From contig NZ_LMSD01000044.1 of NCBI RefSeq assembly GCF_001428045.1, positions 62,001-126,000 of the forward strand: a stretch of 64,000 nucleotides of DNA. Reading direction: 5' to 3'. This stretch comes from Paenibacillus sp. Soil750 (GTDB lineage: Bacteria; Bacillota; Bacilli; Paenibacillales; NBRC-103111). This document shows, in pieces, positions 58,942 to 64,000 of this stretch (position 1 is the stretch's first letter; the number at the start of each line of letters is the position of its first letter). Below the pieces are notes generated by a model. That model saw only the letters and a list, made by a program, of their open reading frames with translations, had not been told where the DNA came from and made no database searches. A program made the translations under genes and the position numbers.

Positions 58942-60354
58942 TTGGTAGTTTCAATTAGCGATGGACAACTTGAAGGTATTCAAGAGAATGGATTACATAT
59001 ATTCAAAGGCATTCCATATGCTTGCCCGCCTGTCAAGGAATTAAGATTTAAGGCTCCTGAACCGGTACAACCATGGGAAGGTATTTTGAATGCGTCGAAG
59101 TTTGGCAAAATAGCTCCACAAGTTAGACAGCCTGTATTCCCAATCATGGAAGAGCAGTCAGAAGATTGCTTGTATTTGAACATATGGACGCCTGCTTGTG
59201 ATGATCGAAAGCGTCCTGTTGTCGTTTGGATCCATGGCGGAGCCTTTGTTATGGGAGCAGGATCACTGTATGATAGCTCGGTATTCGCTGAGAATGGAAT
59301 CGTTAGTGTAACGATCAATTATAGAATGGGTGCGTTAGGTTTTTTGGAATCAGGTGATGTATTGGGTGAGGCGTACAGAGGTTCTGGTAATTGCGGATTG
59401 TTGGACATCGTCGCAGCCTTACGCTGGGTTCAACAACATATTTCGAGCTTTGGGGGAGATCCTACTCGAGTTACTGTGATGGGGCACTCAGCTGGAGCGA
59501 AATTGGCTTCCTCTCTACTCTGCGTTCCAGATGCAAAGGGATTATTCCAAAGGGCCATTATTCAGAGCGGAGGCGTTCAATCGATACGAGATTTTAATAC
59601 AGCATCTGAAATTACCGGTCAATTTCTTAAGGCTTTGAATATCTCCAAAGAACAAGGGGATATTCTCTTGGAGATGCCGGTTTCCGAGCTGTTAGAGGCA
59701 CAATCGATTTTCTCTGGAGGAATGACTGGACTTCATAAGTTTGGACCTGTGATTGACGGCAAAACGATTGTACGACCTCCGTTAGAATCGATTCAAATGG
59801 GTGAAGCGAATTTAGTACCTATTTTAATCGGTTCCAATAGGGAAGAGGCTCTAGTTCAGGTTCAAATGGAAGGTTTAAGCATTTTTGAGAAACCTAAAAT
59901 TCAAGCTTTATTTGGAAGAAATAGTGGTGAGGTTCTACAAGCATATGAAGATTCCAGCACTCAAACGACGAGGGAACAAGCTGCAATTGAAACATTGACT
60001 AGCTATCTATATGGATACGCAGTTGTTCAACTTGCAGAGGCTCTTGCAGTGAACGATGTTCCTGTTTGGCTGTACCGATTTGATTGCAGCAAGGGACCGA
60101 TGGGCGCTGCCCATGGGGCGGAAATGTCATTGATCTGGAAACTCCCGACGAGACCGCAAGAGATCGAGGGGTTAGTTGATCGCATGCACCAAGTATGGAT
60201 TTCATTCATGAAATTCGCTAATCCGGAAGTGGACGATGTACATTGGCGTAAGTTTGATCTTATGGAGCGTAAGACCATGATTTTTGACGATGAGTGCCAG
60301 ATTATTTCTAGTCAGCCTATTAAAGACGTTCCTTCGCAGGTTTTCGTCCTGTAA
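58942..60354 (+). CDS. Carboxylesterase type B (PnbA-like)
   Basis: A serine esterase of the cholinesterase/type B family, 470 residues from TTG 58942 (AAGAAGGGA about ten bases upstream); an ATG at 58903 is in frame but has no binding site, so the start is uncertain. Triad: Ser183 in GHSAGA (the usual GESAGA with His for Glu), Glu near 301-302 (SNREEA), and His391 (GAAHGAEM). The oxyanion motif WIHGGAF is intact, and EDCLYLNIWTP is the family signature near the N-terminus. It stands as the first gene before mdcA with 21 bases between, so it is probably co-transcribed. It could release malonate or another acid from an ester. Confidence 0.9.
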   Translation: MVVSISDGQLEGIQENGLHIFKGIPYACPPVKELRFKAPEPVQPWEGILNASKFGKIAPQVRQPVFPIMEEQSEDCLYLNIWTPACDDRKRPVVVWIHGGAFVMGAGSLYDSSVFAENGIVSVTINYRMGALGFLESGDVLGEAYRGSGNCGLLDIVAALRWVQQHISSFGGDPTRVTVMGHSAGAKLASSLLCVPDAKGLFQRAIIQSGGVQSIRDFNTASEITGQFLKALNISKEQGDILLEMPVSELLEAQSIFSGGMTGLHKFGPVIDGKTIVRPPLESIQMGEANLVPILIGSNREEALVQVQMEGLSIFEKPKIQALFGRNSGEVLQAYEDSSTQTTREQAAIETLTSYLYGYAVVQLAEALAVNDVPVWLYRFDCSKGPMGAAHGAEMSLIWKLPTRPQEIEGLVDRMHQVWISFMKFANPEVDDVHWRKFDLMERKTMIFDDECQIISSQPIKDVPSQVFVL

Positions 60355-60375
60355 TACGCTATGGAGGTTATGAAT

Positions 60376-62028
60376 GTGGTGGAACAATTACAAGAAGTGC
60401 GCAAATGGACGAAGAGGCGAGATGAAAAAAAACGCCGAATGAGCTTGGTAAAATCGTGGTTACGAGGTTCCATCTTGCAGGCGGATCATATCGTGGATGC
60501 CATGGAAGCATTGATATCTCCGGGTGATAAGGTAGCCTTAGAAGGTAACAATCAAAAGCAAGCCACCTTCCTTTCTGGAGCACTCTCTAAACTGGATACC
60601 CATAAAGTCAACAACCTGCATATGCTTATCAGCAGTATCTCTCGACCTGAACACCTTGACATTTTCGAAAAAGGGATTGCTCGTAGGCTGGATTTTGCCT
60701 ATGCAGGACCCCAAAGCTTGCGAATTGCACAAATGATCGAAGACGGCTTGATTGAAGTGGGTGCCATACATACTTATCTCGAATTGTACGGGCGGATGTT
60801 TATTGATTTAATTCCTAACATCGCCTTGGTTGCTGCTGATAAAGCGGATCTTGCCGGTAATCTATATACCGGACCGAATACGGAGGAGACACCGACACTT
60901 GTTGAGGCGACAGCTTTTTCCAACGGGATTGTCATCGTACAGGTGAATGAACTCGTAGATGAGTTGCCCCGAGTGGACATTCCGGCGTCTTGGGTAGATG
61001 TCATCGTTGTAGCAGATAAGCCTTATCAGCTTGAAGCTTTGTTTACGCGAGATCCGCGACAAATTACGGAGATGCAGATCCTTATGGCTATGATGGCTAT
61101 ACGAGGCGTTTATGAGCGGCATCAAGTAATGTCGTTGAATCATGGGATTGGATTTAATACCGCAGCTATCGAGTTATTGCTGCCTACTTATGGTTCAAGC
61201 CTTGGCCTCCGCGGAAAAATTTGCAAACATTGGGCGCTGAATCCGCATCCTACACTTATCCCAGCTATTGAGAGCGGATGGGTGGAGAGTATTCACTGTT
61301 TTGGTGGAGAGGTAGGAATGGAGGCGTACATTGCAGCAAGACCGGATATCTTCTTCACAGGAAAAGATGGAAGCCTTCGGTCGAATCGTGCTTATTGTCA
61401 AATGGCTGGGATGTACGGTGTCGATCTGTTTATCGGGTCAACGCTCCAGATGGATGAGGAAGGCAACTCGTCGACGGTTACATCGGGCAGACTAACGGGA
61501 TTCGGCGGAGCACCGAATATGGGCAGTGATCCTCATGGGCGCAGGCATTCGTCCCCAGCTTGGCTGGATATGATTTCTAATGAGGGGCCGATCGTCCGCG
61601 GGAAAAAACTGGTTGTCCAAATGGTTGAAACATTTCAAAAAGGAGACCAGCCGACTTTTGTTGAGTCCTTGGATGCGATCGCTGTAGGGCAGGATGCCAA
61701 TTTACCGATAGCTCCGGTTATGATTTATGGCGATGACGTGACTCACGTGATTACAGAAGAAGGGATCGCCTATTTATACAAGGCTCAAAATTTGGAAGAA
61801 CGCAAGCTAGCTTTGGCTGCCATCGCTGGGGTTACACCTCTAGGCCGTAATCATAACCTTTCCCTTAACGAACAATTAAGGAAAGATGGTTTGATCGCTT
61901 TTCCGGAAGATTTGGGAATTCGCCGGACAGACGCCAAGCGCTCCTTGCTTGCGGCCAAAAGTGTTGAAGAACTTGTGGAATGGTCAGATGGACTTTATAG
62001 ACCTCCCGGTAAATTTCGCAGTTGGTAG
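60376..62028 (+). CDS. mdcA: Malonate decarboxylase alpha subunit (acetyl-S-ACP:malonate ACP transferase)
   Basis: A 550-residue subunit of the biotin-independent malonate decarboxylase; it exchanges acetyl for malonyl on the acyl carrier protein. Recognised by length and by stretches such as LRGSILQADHIVDAMEALIS, GDKVALEGNNQKQATFLSGA, LNPHPTLIPAIESGWVESIH and GFGGAPNMGSDPHGRRHSSP, which are characteristic of MdcA. The start is taken as GTG 60376, eight bases after GGAGG (60363-60367); ATG 60361 overlaps that site and ATG 60370 is too close. It lies directly after the esterase and ten bases before mdcB. Confidence 0.95.
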   Translation: MVEQLQEVRKWTKRRDEKKRRMSLVKSWLRGSILQADHIVDAMEALISPGDKVALEGNNQKQATFLSGALSKLDTHKVNNLHMLISSISRPEHLDIFEKGIARRLDFAYAGPQSLRIAQMIEDGLIEVGAIHTYLELYGRMFIDLIPNIALVAADKADLAGNLYTGPNTEETPTLVEATAFSNGIVIVQVNELVDELPRVDIPASWVDVIVVADKPYQLEALFTRDPRQITEMQILMAMMAIRGVYERHQVMSLNHGIGFNTAAIELLLPTYGSSLGLRGKICKHWALNPHPTLIPAIESGWVESIHCFGGEVGMEAYIAARPDIFFTGKDGSLRSNRAYCQMAGMYGVDLFIGSTLQMDEEGNSSTVTSGRLTGFGGAPNMGSDPHGRRHSSPAWLDMISNEGPIVRGKKLVVQMVETFQKGDQPTFVESLDAIAVGQDANLPIAPVMIYGDDVTHVITEEGIAYLYKAQNLEERKLALAAIAGVTPLGRNHNLSLNEQLRKDGLIAFPEDLGIRRTDAKRSLLAAKSVEELVEWSDGLYRPPGKFRSW

Positions 62029-62036
62029 GTGAAGCC

Positions 62037-62933
62037 ATGATATGGAGGAATGCCGAACTATGCGGTCAATGCTTGGGAGAGCTGGCAGTTGCCGCATTAA
62101 TTGACGAAGTGGAGTTGACTCCTAAGCCCGGATTGGTGGATTTACAGTCCTCCGGCAGCCATAAGGATATGAACGTTGCACTTATGGTTGCTTCGGCTAG
62201 GTCCTTGTACGATAGCTTTGTGGCAATGGGTTATGCGGCTTATGGCGGAGAGCCGAATCAAGAGCTACGGGAGACCCTTGCATGCATTGGACGTGACGGG
62301 GAACAGAACATGCTGCATACTACTGGAGGCATTAATACGCACCGTGGCGCCATTTGGGCGTTAGGTTTACTTATCGCGGGGGCTGCCATTTGCGGAAATG
62401 GAGATGCTCCTGAGCAAATCGCAGAAGCTGCGGGGACGTTAGCTCGATTTGCTGATCGCCACGCATTCGTACCAACTTCCAACGGCACAAAGGCTATGCA
62501 AAACTATGGAGTTAAAGGTGCTCGTGGAGAAGCAATGGATGGCTTTCCGCACGTAGTGAAGGTCGGACTCCCCGTGTTGCGAGACTCTCGCAGGAGCAAA
62601 ATATCTGAAAAACATGCACGGTTAAACGCATTGCTTGCCATCATGGCCAATCTATATGATACTTGTTTGATTCATCGCGGCGGCATGGAAACGTTATTAG
62701 TTGTACAGCAGGACGCTCAAAAAGTTCTTGATCTCGGTGGGGCATCTTCCGTCGCCGGATGGGAGGCGTTGCAGCGATTGGACCAAGACCTCGTAATGAG
62801 ACATGTATCACCTGGGGGAAGTGCGGATTTACTGGCAGCAACGCTGTTTGTGGATCGTTTGTCGAACATATCGTTACATCACAAGGGAACAGAGGGAGGA
62901 GTTTACAATGGAAAAACTTATACTTCACTATGA
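62037..62933 (+). CDS. mdcB: Triphosphoribosyl-dephospho-CoA synthase (malonate decarboxylase maturation)
   Basis: A 298-residue enzyme that makes the precursor of the phosphoribosyl-dephospho-CoA prosthetic group of the decarboxylase carrier protein. Family marks: AALIDEVELTPKPGLVDLQS, GSHKDMNVALMVASARSLYD, GGINTHRGAIWALGLL, and VSPGGSADLLAATLFVDRL near the end. ATG 62037 follows AGGTGAAG; the TTG at 62022 in the end of mdcA is in frame but less likely. Its end overlaps mdcC by 26 bases. Confidence 0.95.
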   Translation: MIWRNAELCGQCLGELAVAALIDEVELTPKPGLVDLQSSGSHKDMNVALMVASARSLYDSFVAMGYAAYGGEPNQELRETLACIGRDGEQNMLHTTGGINTHRGAIWALGLLIAGAAICGNGDAPEQIAEAAGTLARFADRHAFVPTSNGTKAMQNYGVKGARGEAMDGFPHVVKVGLPVLRDSRRSKISEKHARLNALLAIMANLYDTCLIHRGGMETLLVVQQDAQKVLDLGGASSVAGWEALQRLDQDLVMRHVSPGGSADLLAATLFVDRLSNISLHHKGTEGGVYNGKTYTSL

Positions 62934-63201
62934 TGCGAATAAATCTATTTCCCGACGTGCCCATGTAGGTGTAGCCGGCTCGGGTGATTTGGAAATATTA
63001 ATTGAACCTCTAACAGAACGGACCGCTCAGGTTTATATCCGCACGCAGTCTGATGGATTCGAGGAAACGTGGAAAGCCATTATGGACCGATTCTTTCTGA
63101 AACATCATTTGGCTGCTCGAATTGAGATTAACGATTTTGGGGCGACTCCTGGCGTCGTTTCCTTGCGATTAGCCCAAGCCATTGAGGTGTTGGAGTTATG
63201 A
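62908..63201 (+). CDS. mdcC: Malonate decarboxylase acyl carrier protein (delta subunit)
   Basis: A 97-residue carrier protein. The prosthetic-group serine is Ser25 in HVGVAGSGDLEIL, the MdcC attachment motif. GGGAGGAG precedes ATG 62908, inside the end of mdcB; the longer in-frame reading from 62803 lies within mdcB. Its stop overlaps the start of mdcD (ATGA). Confidence 0.95.
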   Translation: MEKLILHYDANKSISRRAHVGVAGSGDLEILIEPLTERTAQVYIRTQSDGFEETWKAIMDRFFLKHHLAARIEINDFGATPGVVSLRLAQAIEVLEL

Positions 63202-64000
63202 CGATTCCTATTAGGGAAAGAAACAGTTTTATCGAGCTGAATGCGAGAGAACGTGCCCAATCCGTTATCGATCATGGAACATTCAGAGAACTTCTAGGTC
63301 CATTCGAGAGGATGGAATCCCCCCATCTGGAGGCTCAAGGTATCGTTCCGCAGAGCGATGATGGCGTTATCATAGGAAGAGGGACGATAGAGGGGCATTC
63401 CGCCGTTGTTGTCTCCATCGAGGGTGCTTTTCTGGGGGGAGGCATTGGTGAAGTATCGGGTGCCAAAATCGCAGGAGCTTTGGAACTGGCTATTCAAGAT
63501 AATCGGAATGGAATCCCCACTCGTGCCGTATTACTGCTCGAAACAGGAGGAGTCAGGCTGCAAGAAGGGAACTACGGTCTCCTTGCAATCGCGGAAATGC
63601 ACGCGGCTATCGTAGCTTTGCGTCGTTACCAGCCAGTTGTCTGTGTGATCGCTGGAATGATCGGTTGCTTCGGCGGTATGTCCATTACGGCAGGCCTCTG
63701 CAGTACGATTATAATGACTCGGCAAGGTCGACTTCAATTGAATGGCCCAGAAGTAATCGAACAAGAAGCAGGGATCTTAGAGTGGGATTCGAGAGACAGA
63801 CCTTTGATTTGGCAAACTGTCGGCGGTGAGCAGCGCTATGAAACAGGAATGGCGGATTTCCTTATGGAGGATGATGTTGAGGACATCTTTCTGTCGATTC
63901 GCAGCGTCTATCGGAGCGGTATCCATGACAATCTTCGAAGTGCACAAGTAGAATCGTTTCTTGCACGACTTGCTTTGATCGATACCGAGCAAACCATGCA
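63198..64000 (+). CDS. mdcD: Malonate decarboxylase beta subunit (malonyl-S-ACP decarboxylase), partial
   Basis: Opens at ATG 63198 overlapping the mdcC stop and runs off the right edge after 267 codons, close to the usual full length. The carboxyltransferase-type fold is seen in VVVSIEGAFLGGGIGEVSGA, LLLETGGVRLQEGNYGLLAI and VVCVIAGMIGCFGGMSITAG, which carry the oxyanion glycines. With MdcE it decarboxylates malonyl-ACP; mdcE, the nucleotidyl and malonyl transferases and a transporter would be expected just beyond the window. Confidence 0.93.
   Translation, partial: MTIPIRERNSFIELNARERAQSVIDHGTFRELLGPFERMESPHLEAQGIVPQSDDGVIIGRGTIEGHSAVVVSIEGAFLGGGIGEVSGAKIAGALELAIQDNRNGIPTRAVLLLETGGVRLQEGNYGLLAIAEMHAAIVALRRYQPVVCVIAGMIGCFGGMSITAGLCSTIIMTRQGRLQLNGPEVIEQEAGILEWDSRDRPLIWQTVGGEQRYETGMADFLMEDDVEDIFLSIRSVYRSGIHDNLRSAQVESFLARLALIDTEQTM

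Noticed and set aside
1..64000. rRNA, tRNA, insertion sequences or prophage
   Set aside because: I saw no cloverleaf tRNA pattern, rRNA sequence, transposase, integrase or phage structural gene on either strand.

Overview
The window reads as a chromosomal segment of a spore-forming, low-to-mid GC Gram-positive bacterium, most likely Paenibacillus or a close relative. Reasons: a GerA-type germinant receptor locus, an S-layer-homology (SLH) protein, an amine-oxidase-type stalk-domain protein, strong GGAGG-type ribosome binding sites, frequent GTG/TTG starts, and many TetR/MarR/LysR/LuxR regulators. Base composition is patchy by hand counts: about 35% GC in one ABC-F gene and 58-63% GC in the end of the esterase gene near 41.5 kb and in the tetR-map pair near 54.5 kb.

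Layout. 1-973 is the start of an exported beta-helix protein. 1236-5579 is a four-gene metabolic cassette (nitrilase-family hydrolase, cysteine-synthase-family PLP enzyme, Gfo/Idh/MocA oxidoreductase, enolase-superfamily enzyme); its PLP gene lies between two 81-bp imperfect direct repeats. 5.7-7.0 kb carries GPP34, MerR-like and NTF2-like genes. 7.1-9.9 kb has an NmrA-type protein divergent from a tetR and a hormone-sensitive-lipase-type esterase. 10.1-14.2 kb is a germinant receptor locus with the permease gene inverted. 14.3-16.7 kb is a TetR-controlled unit with visible operators. 16.8-21 kb has an ECF sigma factor, VOC, MarR, MFS, Ohr and a thioredoxin-like gene. 21.1-24.7 kb is a three-subunit molybdenum hydroxylase. 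25-33 kb has TerB, a LysR fragment, VanZ, a MalT-type regulator and a large SLH protein. 33-35.8 kb is an XRE-cupin regulator divergent from a small detoxification-like operon.

36-53.8 kb is an accessory region of mostly monocistronic plus-strand genes, several of resistance type: an Lsa-type ABC-F protein behind a ribosome-mediated attenuator, an erythromycin-esterase-family protein, an APH-type kinase, a second ABC-F, VOC proteins and a GNAT. Between them are decayed genes (MnmH-like tail, histidine phosphatase, YVTN propeller, YafY regulator, GH38 tail, stalk-protein tail, GGDEF tail, and a gene with an in-frame amber codon) and repeated intergenic hairpin elements. 54-55.5 kb is a GC-rich tetR-map pair. 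56.5-57.8 kb encodes two coupled membrane proteins.

57.9-64 kb is a LysR gene divergent from a carboxylesterase gene followed by mdcA-mdcB-mdcC-mdcD of a biotin-independent malonate decarboxylase, cut by the window end. The best hunting targets are the repeat-flanked metabolic cassette, the Lsa attenuator, the esterase-malonate decarboxylase operon and the dispersed hairpin family of the accessory region.
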